Shown piece by piece: positions 37,102 through 46,162 of a stretch of 64,000 nucleotides of DNA. A program made the position numbers and the translations under genes. Where the stretch lies: the NCBI RefSeq assembly GCF_031202305.1, contig NZ_CP101731.1:2108001-2172000 (forward strand). The letters run 5' to 3'. The notes beneath the pieces were generated by a model. The model was not told where the DNA came from. It saw only the letters and a program-made list of their open reading frames with translations, and did no database searches. The stretch is from Pelagibacterium sp. 26DY04 (GTDB taxonomy: Bacteria > Pseudomonadota > Alphaproteobacteria > Rhizobiales > Devosiaceae). Position 1 is the stretch's first letter. The number at the start of each line of letters is the position of its first letter.

Positions 37102-38676
37102 GTGCCGACCCTTCTGCGTATCGCTTCCGCACGCGTCTTGTTTGCGCGCTTCGTTCTTGCATTTTTCGTTGCCGCGACAACCGCTGCGGCCATGACCGCT
37201 TCTGCTTCCGCACAAAACGTACCACGCGCCTATGCCGGGATCGCGGTGGACGCCAAGACCGGCCAGGTCCTTTATCAGGACAGCGCCAACGAGCTTCGCT
37301 ATCCCGCTTCGCTCACCAAGGTCATGACGCTCTATATCCTGTTCCAGGAACTGGAAGCCGGACGGCTTCGCCTGGACAGCAAACTCTCGGTTTCGGCCCA
37401 CGCCGCGGCTGCCGTGCCCACCAAGCTCTATGTCCGCAGCGGCTCGACCATCAAGGTCGAGGATGCGATCAAGGCTCTGGTGACGCTCTCGGCAAATGAC
37501 GTCGCCCGCGTTATCGGTGAAAATATCTCCGGCACCGAAAGCAAGTTCGCCGAGCGCATGACGCAGACGGCGCGGGCCCTCGGCATGAGCCGCACAACAT
37601 ACAAGAACGCCTCCGGCCTTCCCGATAGCGGCCAGGTGACGACGGCAGCGGATCAGGCTACCCTGGCACGCGCCATTTATCTGCACTTCCCCCACTATTA
37701 CGATTATTTTCAGACCCGCAGCTTCACCTACGGGTCCAAGACCTATGGCAACCATAACGCCCTGCTGGGCCAGAACGGGGTGGACGGCATCAAGACCGGG
37801 TACATCAACGCCTCCGGCTACAACCTGATGACCGCGGCCCGCGCCAACAATCGCCATATCGTGGTCATCGGACTTGGCTTTAACACCGGCGCCTCGCGTA
37901 ATGCCCGTGTGGCCGAACTGGTCCGCGAATATCTTCCGGACGCCCGCCAAGGCGACTATTGGCGCGAGGCCATGATCCCCCGCCCGACGCTGCTGGGCAA
38001 CGGCATTGCAGTCGCTTCGGCGGGTGCCGCGGTGCCGCTCAACCGCCTGCCGCCCGCCCGGCCCGTGAGCCTTCTGCCGGTGATTACCGAAGAACAGGCC
38101 ATGCAGGTCGCAGCACTCTCTTCGCCCGAACCCAACGAGCCCGAAACGATCCCCTTCCAGGTGGTGTCGGCTGAAGATATCCCTTCGCGTCCAGGTGACA
38201 GTGCCTTGGATCAGGCAACCTATGTTGCCACTGGCGTGATGCCGTCCGAACAGCCAGTGTACCCGGCCAATGACCCGATTGGCGCCTGGATCGCCGAAAC
38301 CATGAAGCTGGGGCCCACCTCCTCTGACGTAACCGCACAGCCCGGCGCGTTGGTCCCCCCTGCTCCCATCGCCCGCCCCGAAGGCTTGGCGGTCGATCCC
38401 ATGAGCACCAACGCCTCGGCCACGGTGCCGGCCGGTGGCTGGGTGGTCCAGGTCGGCGCGGCGGATAGCGAAGACGGCGCGAACCAGATGATTTCCGAGG
38501 CGACACGGACCTATGACCAGTTGGCCAATCTGCGCAGCTATGTGGAAACCTTCGAGCGTAACGGGGTTACCTATTATCGCGCCCGGTTCGCAGGCTTTGC
38601 CGACCGCACACAAGCCCGCACGACGTGCGACGCCCTGGCCGCCGCATCCATCAACTGCCTGACCGTGCAGGGATAA
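37102..38676 (+). CDS. D-alanyl-D-alanine carboxypeptidase with C-terminal SPOR domain
   Basis: A penicillin-binding protein 5-type (DacF) peptidase of 524 residues that trims stem peptides of peptidoglycan. The signal peptide ends around ASAQ (residues 35-38). Active-site motifs: SxxK in YPASLTKVMT, SxN in LSANDVARV, KTG in DGIKTGYIN. A 160-residue Pro/Ala-rich linker leads to a SPOR domain (GGWVVQVGAADSEDG to RARFAGFADRTQARTTC) that binds denuded septal glycan. Start GTG 37102 has GGAG seven nt before; an open frame extends 15 codons further up. Confidence 0.93.
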   Translation: MPTLLRIASARVLFARFVLAFFVAATTAAAMTASASAQNVPRAYAGIAVDAKTGQVLYQDSANELRYPASLTKVMTLYILFQELEAGRLRLDSKLSVSAHAAAAVPTKLYVRSGSTIKVEDAIKALVTLSANDVARVIGENISGTESKFAERMTQTARALGMSRTTYKNASGLPDSGQVTTAADQATLARAIYLHFPHYYDYFQTRSFTYGSKTYGNHNALLGQNGVDGIKTGYINASGYNLMTAARANNRHIVVIGLGFNTGASRNARVAELVREYLPDARQGDYWREAMIPRPTLLGNGIAVASAGAAVPLNRLPPARPVSLLPVITEEQAMQVAALSSPEPNEPETIPFQVVSAEDIPSRPGDSALDQATYVATGVMPSEQPVYPANDPIGAWIAETMKLGPTSSDVTAQPGALVPPAPIARPEGLAVDPMSTNASATVPAGGWVVQVGAADSEDGANQMISEATRTYDQLANLRSYVETFERNGVTYYRARFAGFADRTQARTTCDALAAASINCLTVQG

Positions 38677-38721
38677 GCCCCGGTCGTCTCGACAATTGGC
38701 GCAAGTGTATGGAGTAGCCCA

Positions 38722-39003
38722 ATGAGCGAATGGCCCCGTCTCTCGGACCTCGGCCGGTTCGAACCGCGCTCACCTCTCGCCTCGCAAGATGATGCGGTGC
38801 GCAGCGAAGCCTTGCGCTCACTCATCCGCGGTCTGGAGCCCCATAAGCCCGTCCGGCGCAGGATGTCCGACATGCTCTCGGTGGTGCTGGCACTTTCTGC
38901 CCGCACCCGCCGAATGGTGCTGCCGCGCGTCTCGATCGACGTCGACGTTTTCGGTCCTAACGGAAAACGCGCCCTGCGCATGTACCTGCCCCAGGACGAA
39001 TAG
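38722..39003 (+). CDS. conserved hypothetical protein
   Basis: A 93-residue basic protein, start MSEWPRLSDLGRFE. I do not recognise the family. A helical SEALRSLIRGLEPHKPVRRRMSDMLSVVLALSA is followed by RVSIDVDVFGPNGKRALRMYLPQ, a beta-hairpin-like end. It lies 45 nt after the carboxypeptidase gene and 83 nt before an SDR gene in the same direction. Confidence 0.6.
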   Translation: MSEWPRLSDLGRFEPRSPLASQDDAVRSEALRSLIRGLEPHKPVRRRMSDMLSVVLALSARTRRMVLPRVSIDVDVFGPNGKRALRMYLPQDE

Positions 39004-39086
39004 TCCCCGCAACCGGCCGCAACCGAACTCGGAACGGACAGGCCTCCTTCGCGTTGCTGATCCAGCAATCAGCATGGAGGATCGGC

Positions 39087-39866
39087 ATGTCGCTCGCGGG
39101 CAAAATCGCACTGGTTACCGGTGGTGGCTCGGGACTTGGCAAGGCCAGCGCCCTTAAACTTGCCGCCGAGGGTGTCGACATTGCCCTTCTCAGCCGCAGC
39201 AAGGAAGAAGTCGATAGCGTGGCAGCCCAGATCGCCGGTATCGGGCGCAAGGTGCTGCCACTTTATGCGGATATCTCCGACACAGCGGACATGCAGTCCG
39301 CCTTTGATCAAATTAAACAAACGTTTGGCCGCCTCGATATCGTGTTCGCCAATGCGGGGATCAACGGCACCTGGGCGCCGATCGACGAACTCCCTATCGA
39401 AGATTGGGACACCACCATAGCGGTCAATCTCCGCGGCACTTTCCTGACGCTTCGTCACTCGGTTCCTTTGATGAAGGAACGCGGCGGCTCGATCATCATC
39501 ACCTCCTCGATCAACGGCACACGTACATTCACGACCGCAGGCGCCTCAGCCTATTCCACGACCAAGGCCGGCCAGGTGGCATTGGCGCAGATGACCGCGC
39601 TCGAGTTGGCCAAATACCGCATCAGGGTCAACGCCATTTGCCCAGGCGCCATCGAGAGTCAGATCGATGAGAATACCAATCGGCAAAATGTGGAAAAGGC
39701 GGAAGTTCCTGCGGAATATCCCAAGGGTGACGTGCCATTGACCGGCGGCAAGCCGGGAAAGGCCGAAGACGTGGCCGATCTCGTATGCTTTCTGGCTTCT
39801 GACGCCTCACGCCACATCACGGGCACGCCGATCTGGATCGACGGCGCACAATCGCTGCTGGTCTGA
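39087..39866 (+). CDS. SDR-family oxidoreductase
   Basis: A 259-residue short-chain dehydrogenase. Cofactor loop TGGGSGLGKASALKLA, the NNAG-equivalent FANAGING, catalytic SSSINGTRT then YSTTKAGQVAL (Tyr-x-x-x-Lys) and the C-terminal CFLASDASRHITGTPIWIDG are in order. The R after the first strand (LSRSKE) favours NADP(H). GGAGG 6 nt before the ATG. The substrate is unknown. It converges on mipZ with a gap of 7 nt. Confidence 0.9.
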   Translation: MSLAGKIALVTGGGSGLGKASALKLAAEGVDIALLSRSKEEVDSVAAQIAGIGRKVLPLYADISDTADMQSAFDQIKQTFGRLDIVFANAGINGTWAPIDELPIEDWDTTIAVNLRGTFLTLRHSVPLMKERGGSIIITSSINGTRTFTTAGASAYSTTKAGQVALAQMTALELAKYRIRVNAICPGAIESQIDENTNRQNVEKAEVPAEYPKGDVPLTGGKPGKAEDVADLVCFLASDASRHITGTPIWIDGAQSLLV

Positions 39867-39873
39867 CCGCTCT

Positions 39874-40731
39874 TCAGAACACCTCTGCAAGGCGGCTCGG
39901 CTTGCGCGAAACGGCTTCCGGACGCAAGCCGAGATTAAGTGTGTCAACGAGCAGCCGGTATTCCTGACGCGCCGCGATATGGCTCATAGACGAGCCTGCA
40001 AGAACTCCGGACTCGAGAGGATCGAACACCGTCATCCCGATCGGAAAGAGCGAGCGGAAAATCACGCGCTCGGCAATGCCCTCGGCAACCCGACACCCCA
40101 CACGGTCCGCAATGTTGTCGAGGCCGGTCCGGACTATCCGAGTATTGCGGGAGTTCAACATCGAGATCCGATTGCGCACGAGCACCCAATCGATGGCACG
40201 ACCGTCGATCGCGAGCCGCTCGCGCCGGGCGCGTTGCACGAGGCGCGTGTAGTGGCTCAACTCCAGTACTGACCCAGTATCAGGCTCGACGCGGGCAATG
40301 ACATCGAGATCGACAAGACTGTCGTTGAACGGCGTAACGAGAGTATCGGCCAAGGTGTGGGCGATCCGGGCCAGGTGCGTATCGAAGCCGGGCGTATCGA
40401 TGATAAGATAGTCGACCTCTCCTTCCACCTCAGCCACCGACTGCCGGAACATCTCGAAATCCAGGCGCGCGTTCTCCTCTGCGGAATCGCTGCGCGTTTG
40501 CGGCAAATGGAAATGGATTGGGTGGGGCACATTGAGCCCATGCGCCTTTGCCCATTCGCTGCGATTGCGCACATACGCGGTAAAGGTGCGCTGCCGACTG
40601 TCGGTATCGACCGTGGCAACACGAAAGCCTTCATAAAGAAGATGTACGGCCAAATGGAATGCCGTCGTCGACTTCCCCGACCCGCCCTTCTCGTTCCCGA
40701 GAACAACCACGTGAGCGTTGGTTCGCTGCAT
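39874..40731 (-). CDS. mipZ: MipZ division-plane ATPase
   Basis: ParA/MinD-type ATPase that binds ParB at the chromosome poles and keeps FtsZ from assembling there. It is 285 residues long. The deviant Walker A is GNEKGGSGKSTTAFHL (12-27), switch-II IIDTPGFDTH and the FPIGMTVFDPLE block are typical. ATG 40731 has GGAGA eight nt before. There is no parA/parB in the window, so MipZ is alone as in Caulobacter. Confidence 0.93.
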   Translation of the reverse strand: MQRTNAHVVVLGNEKGGSGKSTTAFHLAVHLLYEGFRVATVDTDSRQRTFTAYVRNRSEWAKAHGLNVPHPIHFHLPQTRSDSAEENARLDFEMFRQSVAEVEGEVDYLIIDTPGFDTHLARIAHTLADTLVTPFNDSLVDLDVIARVEPDTGSVLELSHYTRLVQRARRERLAIDGRAIDWVLVRNRISMLNSRNTRIVRTGLDNIADRVGCRVAEGIAERVIFRSLFPIGMTVFDPLESGVLAGSSMSHIAARQEYRLLVDTLNLGLRPEAVSRKPSRLAEVF

Positions 40732-40853
40732 TCTCGTTATCTCCGCGCCCAATGGCGGCGCACAGAGTGTGTGCTTCGCCGCGCCCGCACAAGTCTGTAT
40801 TTGCCCGTTTCCGACGAGCATAGCGCGCATTTGATCTAGATTTTATAAATGAA

Positions 40854-40882
40854 TTGGCCGGCACCCATTGGGCACCGGCCAA
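40854..40882 (-). terminator. hairpin, probable terminator of PRC-barrel gene
   Basis: TTGGCCGG (40854-40861) and CCGGCCAA (40875-40882); the loop adds CCCATTGGG pairing. Read leftward it is followed by an A/T-rich stretch (TTCATTTATAAAA). Confidence 0.55.
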
Positions 40883-40903
40883 CGATTCGCAGGGGCTTCC
40901 GCG

Positions 40904-41305
40904 TCAAATCCAATACGGCGGAACCCCGTAGTAGGTGTAAACGTCCATGGCCCGCTGGCGGTCGTTCCACGCGAAGTCATCTTCGGCATCGTAGCGGGGA
41001 GCGTCGTCGAGTTGGGCCTTGGAAATGTCGGTGCGATAGCCGCCGACGCTTTCGTCATAGGTGAGCTTGGCCCAAGGGACGGGGTAGTGATCGTCGCCAA
41101 TCCCGAGGAAGCCGCCGAAGCTCATCACGGCGTAGGCAACCTTGCCGCTCAGCTTGTCGATCATCACCCGCTCGATGGTGCCGATCTTTTCGTTGTCCAT
41201 GCTGTAGACGGCAGTTCCTTCAACCTTGTCGCTGCCGATGAGGTTGCCGCTCTCGCGGCGGTCGAGGTCTCTGGCGCGCAGGCCGTTGTCTGTTCTCGGA
41301 TCCAT
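40904..41305 (-). CDS. PRC-barrel domain protein
   Basis: A 133-residue protein with a PRC-barrel (about 25-90: VEGTAVYSMDNEKIGTIERV, SGKVAYAVMSFGGFLGIGDD) and the end DDFAWNDRQRAMDVYTYYG. PRC-barrels bind RNA or proteins; this short type is common, often stress-induced, in Rhizobiales. Start ATG 41305 with GGAG seven nt before. Confidence 0.85.
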   Translation of the reverse strand: MDPRTDNGLRARDLDRRESGNLIGSDKVEGTAVYSMDNEKIGTIERVMIDKLSGKVAYAVMSFGGFLGIGDDHYPVPWAKLTYDESVGGYRTDISKAQLDDAPRYDAEDDFAWNDRQRAMDVYTYYGVPPYWI

Positions 41306-41397
41306 GACTAGTCTCCGTTGCTGGTTGGCATGCAGAGTCAACGGATGAGAGTCCCGACCGTTCCCGAGACCAACTAAGCAATCCGGCCGATCTGGCT

Positions 41398-41820
41398 TTA
41401 AATCAGCCCGAGCTGCGCCAACTCCTCCGCCATGCCTTCCGGCGGCGTTTCTTCGCCTGGGCGCCCGAGGTCGGGCGGTGCATCCTTGGGCAGAAGATAG
41501 CGCCAGCCCTGGAAAGGACGGCGCGGATAGGGCGTGGTGCGGATCAGTTCAGGCTCGAGAAGGATATTGCAGCAGGTCCGCCCTTCCGCATCGGTGGCTG
41601 CTTCGAGCCCGGCGATGACCTGCCTGCAGCGGATGACGCCGCTAATCACCCAGTAAAGCGACCCCTGCCCGATGATCTCATCGGCTTTTTTGGGCATCAT
41701 TCGTGTGCGGTGCACATTGAGACCATCGGGGCGGCCCAGCCCTTGAGCGCGACGCTGAGCGCGCCATTCGGCGAGTTCCTCGATGGAAGAAACACCAACG
41801 CACAACTTGATGATATGCAT
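41398..41820 (-). CDS. DUF1489 family protein
   Basis: A 140-residue protein beginning MHIIKLCVGVSSIEELAEW. The pattern TRMMPKKADEIIGQGSLYWVI and PRRPFQGWRYL are the family signature. The role is unknown. The longer open frame (to 41931) has no family match and was not taken. Confidence 0.85.
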   Translation of the reverse strand: MHIIKLCVGVSSIEELAEWRAQRRAQGLGRPDGLNVHRTRMMPKKADEIIGQGSLYWVISGVIRCRQVIAGLEAATDAEGRTCCNILLEPELIRTTPYPRRPFQGWRYLLPKDAPPDLGRPGEETPPEGMAEELAQLGLI

Positions 41821-41930
41821 GTCGATCCGGGGAAATGAAAATGGGGCGACCGTCTCCGGGCACCCCACCATTCTATTTGACTCCGTTCCCTGCCGAAAGG
41901 CCGTATCAGGCGCCAGCGATAACGGAGACA

Positions 41931-42077
41931 ATGAAACCGAGCGAGATCAGGCCAATACACGTCCAGCCTGCGGCTCGCCAGCATACGGCCTTGGATTGGC
42001 TACGCATGCAAGCTCCTTGTACTATTGCACTCGTGACGACGGGCGACATGGCCCGCGCATCCGTAACGCTTAATTAA
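41931..42077 (+). CDS. possible 48-residue small protein
   Basis: ATG at 41931 is preceded by CGGAGACA, a good ribosome site. The frame MKPSEIRPIHVQPAARQHTA ends in TTGDMARASVTLN. No recognised family; the frame starts upstream of the leftward DUF1489 gene and ends 85 nt before mgtE. May be a real small gene or chance. Confidence 0.3.
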   Translation: MKPSEIRPIHVQPAARQHTALDWLRMQAPCTIALVTTGDMARASVTLN

Positions 42078-42105
42078 CTACGGCGAACACTCTTCACAAG
42101 CCATG

Positions 42106-42126
42106 TTTGCGCCACATTGGCGCAAA
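42106..42126 (-). terminator. 9-bp perfect hairpin after mgtE
   Basis: TTTGCGCCA-CAT-TGGCGCAAA. It sits 36 nt after the mgtE stop (mgtE reads leftward) without a strong T-run. Confidence 0.5.
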
Positions 42127-42161
42127 TCTCACTTGCGTCCGACGCATGGCAGCGAATCACC

Positions 42162-43571
42162 TCAAAAAAGCCCGAACCACCAACCCGCCAAGGTAAGGAA
42201 AGCAAAAAAGCCGATAACGTCCGTCAGCGTCATCACGAAAGTCGAGGACGCCACCGCCGGGTCGACCTTGAGCTTTTCCAGCGCCAGAGGGATCAAAATG
42301 CCGCAACTGCCGGCCACGATCATATTGACCACCATGGCCATACCGATCACCAACCCGAGCGAAGGATTGGAAAAGCGGAACGCGGTAACCAGTCCCAGGA
42401 GAACGGCAAAGATCGCGCCATTGGTGAGGCCGACCAGCAATTCGCGCCGAATAAGGCGCCTGGTGCTGTTCTTGTCCAGTTCCTTTTGCGAAATGGCGCG
42501 CACGGTCACTGTCATGGTTTGCGTGCCAGCAACGCCCCCCATCGACGCGACAATCGGCATCAATACGGCCAGCGCCACCATCTGCTGAATGGTGCTGTCG
42601 AACAGCCCGATGACCAGGGACGCCATTGTCGCCGTGACAAGGTTGACCAACAGCCAGGTTGCACGGCTGCGCACAACGCCAGGAACGGTCCGCGAAATGT
42701 CTTCGTCACCCACACCGCCCAGACGGTGGATGTCTTCCGCCGCTTCCTCGTTGATGACGTCGACGATGTCGTCGATGGTCAGAACGCCCACGAGCCGCTT
42801 GCTTTCATCGACCACGGCCACTTCAACCTGGTCGTAACGCTCGAAGATGCGTGCCGCCTCCTCCTGGTCGAGCGTGGCATCGATCTGGCGCACCTGGGTA
42901 TTCATGATCTCTTCGATCCGCGTGGCACGCTGAGTGCGCAATATGCGGTCGAGGCGAATGGTTCCGAGCAGATTGAAACCGGGGTCGACGACATAGATCT
43001 GGTAAAAATCGTCCGGCAGATCGCTGTCGTTGCGCAGATAGTCGATCGTCTGCCCTACCGTCCAGAACGGCGGGATGGCGATGAACTCCGACTGCATCCG
43101 CCGGCCGGCGGATTCCTCTGGAAAGTCCAGGCTGCGCTTGAGCGAGATGCGTTCGAAAATCGGCATCTGCTCGAGGATCTCGTTTCGATCCTCTTCTTCC
43201 AGATCCTCAAGGATATAGACCGCATCATCGCTATCAAGATCGGCCATGCCGCGCGCAATGTCCGCGTTCGGTAGCTCCTCCATAAGCTCGATACGAACGG
43301 AGTCGTCGACCTCGGTCAGCGCGGAATAGTCGAAGGCATCTCCGAGCAGCATGACCAGCCGGACGCGATCGTCGGCCGGAAGAGCCTCGATCACATCGCC
43401 GGTTTCGGACTCGTGAAGTGGCTCCATGCGAGCCTTGAGCGCGGCCGCATCGCCGGCCTCGATTTCGGCGCGCAGATCGCCGAACCAATCCTGGCGCAGG
43501 CGGCCGTCCTCATCATAGATGCCATTGGAATTGGGTTCGGTTTCCGGACCAGCCGATGCAGGATCTTCCAT
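42162..43571 (-). CDS. mgtE: magnesium transporter MgtE
   Basis: A 469-residue Mg2+ channel. It has the N-terminal helical domain (DDAVYILEDLEEEDRNEIL), two CBS domains (start YLRNDSDLPDDFYQIYVVD and end EAARIFERYDQVEVAVVDE) and five membrane segments from about residue 300, including VASMGGVAGTQTMTVTVRAIS and GLVIGMAMVVNMIVAGSCGIL. The cytosolic domains sense internal Mg2+ in the known family. Confidence 0.95.
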   Translation of the reverse strand: MEDPASAGPETEPNSNGIYDEDGRLRQDWFGDLRAEIEAGDAAALKARMEPLHESETGDVIEALPADDRVRLVMLLGDAFDYSALTEVDDSVRIELMEELPNADIARGMADLDSDDAVYILEDLEEEDRNEILEQMPIFERISLKRSLDFPEESAGRRMQSEFIAIPPFWTVGQTIDYLRNDSDLPDDFYQIYVVDPGFNLLGTIRLDRILRTQRATRIEEIMNTQVRQIDATLDQEEAARIFERYDQVEVAVVDESKRLVGVLTIDDIVDVINEEAAEDIHRLGGVGDEDISRTVPGVVRSRATWLLVNLVTATMASLVIGLFDSTIQQMVALAVLMPIVASMGGVAGTQTMTVTVRAISQKELDKNSTRRLIRRELLVGLTNGAIFAVLLGLVTAFRFSNPSLGLVIGMAMVVNMIVAGSCGILIPLALEKLKVDPAVASSTFVMTLTDVIGFFAFLTLAGWWFGLF

Positions 43572-43800
43572 TGCAATTCTCCTTCTCGGTTGGCGCGACC
43601 GCGCGATTCTTGGCTCAACTTGGCGTAGCGCACCGCCTTGACCTTGTCATCACGGATCGCGCCATCTTCCCGATACTCTTGCGCAATTCGGCTTCCCACC
43701 GCTGCGTTGTCATGGCGCCGCTACAACAATGTGACGTTTCGGTTTGTTTCTCGCTACACTCCCTTGCAAGGTCATGCAGGGAGGCTATCTAACGGACGTA

Positions 43801-44385
43801 ATGACCCAGCCTCCTTCCCTCGCCCCCGACTACTTCGATGCCGATGTCGTCGACGTCGCGCGCCGATTGATCGGAGCCAGGTTTTTGGTCGACGGAGTGG
43901 GCGGAACGATCGTCGAGACGGAAGCTTATGCCCCCGACGAGCCTGCCTCGCACAGCTTCCGCGGCCCCACGCCACGAAACGGCTCAATGTTCGGGGAACC
44001 GGGCACTGTCTATGTCTATCGCAGCTACGGGATTCATTGGTGCGTGAATTTCGTCTGCCGCCCCGGCAACGCCGTTCTTATTCGCGCCCTCGCTCCAACG
44101 GCGGGTATCGACCTCATGGCGGCTCGCCGGGGCCTCGACGATCCTTACAAGCTGTGCGCCGGCCCCGGACGCCTCACGCAAGCACTTGGAATCGACCGTA
44201 GCCACGACGGCCTCAGCTTATATAAGTCGCCGTTCATGCTCGAACCGGCAAAGGTTCAGGGCTCAGTGGTTGTCGGGCCTCGTATCGGCATTACCAAGGC
44301 TGTGGATTTGCCATGGCGGTTCGGCGTGCCCCGAAGCAAGCATCTCAGCCGGCCGTTCAAAAACAACGGCCCCTCACCGAAATGA
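43801..44385 (+). CDS. DNA-3-methyladenine glycosylase (AAG/MPG family)
   Basis: A 194-residue repair enzyme that excises alkylated purines. Features: IVETEAYAPDEPASHSFRG (the catalytic Glu and Tyr-equivalents), NGSMFGEPGTVYVYRSYGIHWC and GPGRLTQALGIDRSHDG. ATG 43801 chosen by family length; the earlier in-frame ATG 43774 is also open. The stop codon lies inside a terminator hairpin. Confidence 0.9.
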   Translation: MTQPPSLAPDYFDADVVDVARRLIGARFLVDGVGGTIVETEAYAPDEPASHSFRGPTPRNGSMFGEPGTVYVYRSYGIHWCVNFVCRPGNAVLIRALAPTAGIDLMAARRGLDDPYKLCAGPGRLTQALGIDRSHDGLSLYKSPFMLEPAKVQGSVVVGPRIGITKAVDLPWRFGVPRSKHLSRPFKNNGPSPK

Positions 44386-44392
44386 GGGGCCG
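44367..44392. terminator. bidirectional terminator, MPG / L,D-transpeptidase
   Basis: CGGCCCCTCA (44367-44376), loop CCGAAA, TGAGGGGCCG (44383-44392). Read leftward it is followed by TTGTTTTTG, so it mainly ends the L,D-transpeptidase transcript. It contains the glycosylase stop. Confidence 0.8.
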
Positions 44393-44424
44393 CTTGAAAA
44401 GCGAATGATAGGCCGCGCAAGGGC

Positions 44425-45057
44425 TCAGGCCTGGATCACCACCACACGAGTACCGCTCGGCACGCGCTCGTAGAGATCGATTATGTCGTGGTTGAGCATG
44501 CGGATGCAGCCGGAAGACATTGCCAGCCCGATCGACTGCGGCTGGTTGGTGCCGTGGATACGGAACATGGTGTCGTTGCCATTGCGATAGAGATAGAGCG
44601 CGCGGGCGCCCAGCGGGTTGTTGAGCCCGCCCGGCATACCGTTACGGTAGGGGCCATTGGTCTCGGGATCGCGCCGCAGCATATTGGCAGTCGGCGTCCA
44701 ACTTGGCCATTCGGCCTTGCGTCCGACATAGGCATTGCCCCGCAAAGCCAATCCTTCACGCCCGACACCGATGCCATAGCGCATGGCCTTGTCGCCGTCT
44801 TGAACCAGATAGAGGAACCGGTTCGGCGTATCGACCACGATGGTTCCCGCTGCATGATTGCTCTCATAGTCAACCTGCTGGCGCCGAAGCTCCGGCTTGA
44901 TCAGTCGGGCATTGAGTCCCGGCAGCGGAAATCGCTCGTCAGCGACCGGGCCATAGGCACTGACCATGGAAACGGAGGAAGTGGAACGCGTGGAGGAGGA
45001 ACACGCGGCAAGAAGAAGCGGAAGGCCGATAAGGAACCCGCGTCGCGTCAGACTCAT
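44425..45057 (-). CDS. L,D-transpeptidase (YkuD domain)
   Basis: A 210-residue protein that makes 3-3 peptidoglycan cross-links or anchors lipoproteins. It begins with a double-Arg plus hydrophobic stretch (TRRGFLIGLPLLLAAC) with a lipobox Cys, so it may be an exported lipoprotein. The YkuD domain includes RIHGTNQPQSIG and SSGCIRMLN with the catalytic Cys. It lies next to no other wall genes. Confidence 0.92.
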   Translation of the reverse strand: MSLTRRGFLIGLPLLLAACSSSTRSTSSVSMVSAYGPVADERFPLPGLNARLIKPELRRQQVDYESNHAAGTIVVDTPNRFLYLVQDGDKAMRYGIGVGREGLALRGNAYVGRKAEWPSWTPTANMLRRDPETNGPYRNGMPGGLNNPLGARALYLYRNGNDTMFRIHGTNQPQSIGLAMSSGCIRMLNHDIIDLYERVPSGTRVVVIQA

Positions 45058-45452
45058 CGAAATCTACCCAAGCAAAGGAATCAACAACGTGAGCAAACAT
45101 TAACCACAAGAGTTAAAACTTCTCTCACCATAATTCGGCCGCTACCGGCAAAAGGCGGCCTACAACGACACGATAACGAGAAATTGCTGCGAACGCGCAA
45201 CACCTGGATGCGGCACCCAGAAGAGAACCGAAAGCGGGCTGCTGCGTTATCTTGAGCGGTTGGTTTGACCTTCAACAGCCGCTGAGCCGCCTGCGCATGC
45301 CCCCAAGTAGCGCAGGCGGCTTACTTGTTACTGGACCGGGGCGCAACGGTGAAATACGAGACATGCGACAGATGCGCACTGCGACGCGGCGGTAGAGGCA
45401 GGCAGGGGAATAAGCGCCTATCTATCGGACATTCCGAAAGGAGATGAACGGC
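45058..45452. other. 395-bp intergenic region with one hairpin
   Basis: No credible gene. It serves as the promoter region of the leftward L,D-transpeptidase gene and the rightward DUF983 gene. AGCCGCCTGCGC (45285-45296) pairs with GCGCAGGCGGCT (45310-45321) around a 13-nt loop, a 12-bp stem with no T-run after it. It could be an attenuator or a repeat. AAAGGAG at 45437-45443 is the ribosome site of the DUF983 gene. Confidence 0.55.
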
Positions 45453-45824
45453 ATGACGACAGATATTCCCGCCTGGAAGACCGGCCTTTTCGGCAAGTGC
45501 CCACACTGTGGTGAAGGTCACCTTTTCTCCGGCTTCCTCAAGCTGCGGGATCACTGTGACGTTTGCGGCCTCGACTACAAATTCGCCGACCCGGCCGATG
45601 GTCCGGCCTTCTTCGTGATGATGTTCGGCTGCGTACCCGTCGTGATTTTCGGCCTATGGCTGGAAGTCGCTTTCAGAGCTCCGATGTGGGTGCACTTGGT
45701 CACCACACTGCCCCTGCTGTTCCTGACCTGCATTCCGCCACTACGCCCCATCAAGGGATGGCTGGTCGCTCAACAATACAAGAGCAAGGCGGAAGAGATC
45801 CGGTCCGATCAACGCCTCAGCTAG
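45453..45824 (+). CDS. DUF983 membrane protein (second copy)
   Basis: A 123-residue protein with CPHCGEGHLFSGFL and CDVCGLDYKF (two CxxC pairs) and two membrane segments (AFFVMMFGCVPVVIFGLWLEV and VHLVTTLPLLFLTCIPP). It is similar in plan to the protein at 25769. ATG 45453 is set at the proper distance from GGAG; the ATG at 45444 directly abuts it. Confidence 0.88.
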   Translation: MTTDIPAWKTGLFGKCPHCGEGHLFSGFLKLRDHCDVCGLDYKFADPADGPAFFVMMFGCVPVVIFGLWLEVAFRAPMWVHLVTTLPLLFLTCIPPLRPIKGWLVAQQYKSKAEEIRSDQRLS

Positions 45825-45850
45825 GGCGCTCGACCATAAGCACACACATG

Positions 45851-45876
45851 AAGCCACTCGCTCCGAGTGGCTTTTT
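45851..45876 (+). terminator. intrinsic terminator after DUF983
   Basis: AAGCCACTCG, loop CTC, CGAGTGGCTT followed by TTT. A 10-bp stem. Confidence 0.85.
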
Positions 45877-45959
45877 CAATGCAGCGCCGCTACGACGACA
45901 CGTCAGTTGGTACCGTGCCAATATGCAATTTTAAGGGGATCGGCCTAGCGGGCCAGAGA

Positions 45960-46046
45960 TGGTGCGGTCGAGAAGACTCGAACTTCCACGGGAGTTACCC
46001 CACAGCGACCTCAACGCTGCGCGTCTACCAATTCCGCCACGACCGC
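45960..46046 (-). tRNA. tRNA-Leu (anticodon GAG)
   Basis: Reading leftward: acceptor GCGGTCG, D-arm GTGGCGGAATTGGTAGACGC, anticodon stem CAGCG with loop TTGAGGT (GAG), a long class-II variable arm with TGGGGTAACTCCCG, T-loop GTTCGAG, acceptor CGACCGC, discriminator A, and encoded CCA (46046 to 45960). It decodes CTC/CTT. Confidence 0.97.
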
Positions 46047-46162
46047 ACTGTCTGGGGAATGCTTGCGCCCTCGGGCGAAGCGAGGCTGCATGTAGCAAAT
46101 GGTTCCCCGTCCCTCAAGAGCTATTTCAGCAATTGGGGATAAAGTTTCAGGGTCTTCGGAAA

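Noticed and set aside
44488-45255. A 255-codon plus-strand frame across the L,D-transpeptidase gene and its upstream gap
   Set aside because: Antisense to a clear YkuD gene; Arg/His-rich with no family.
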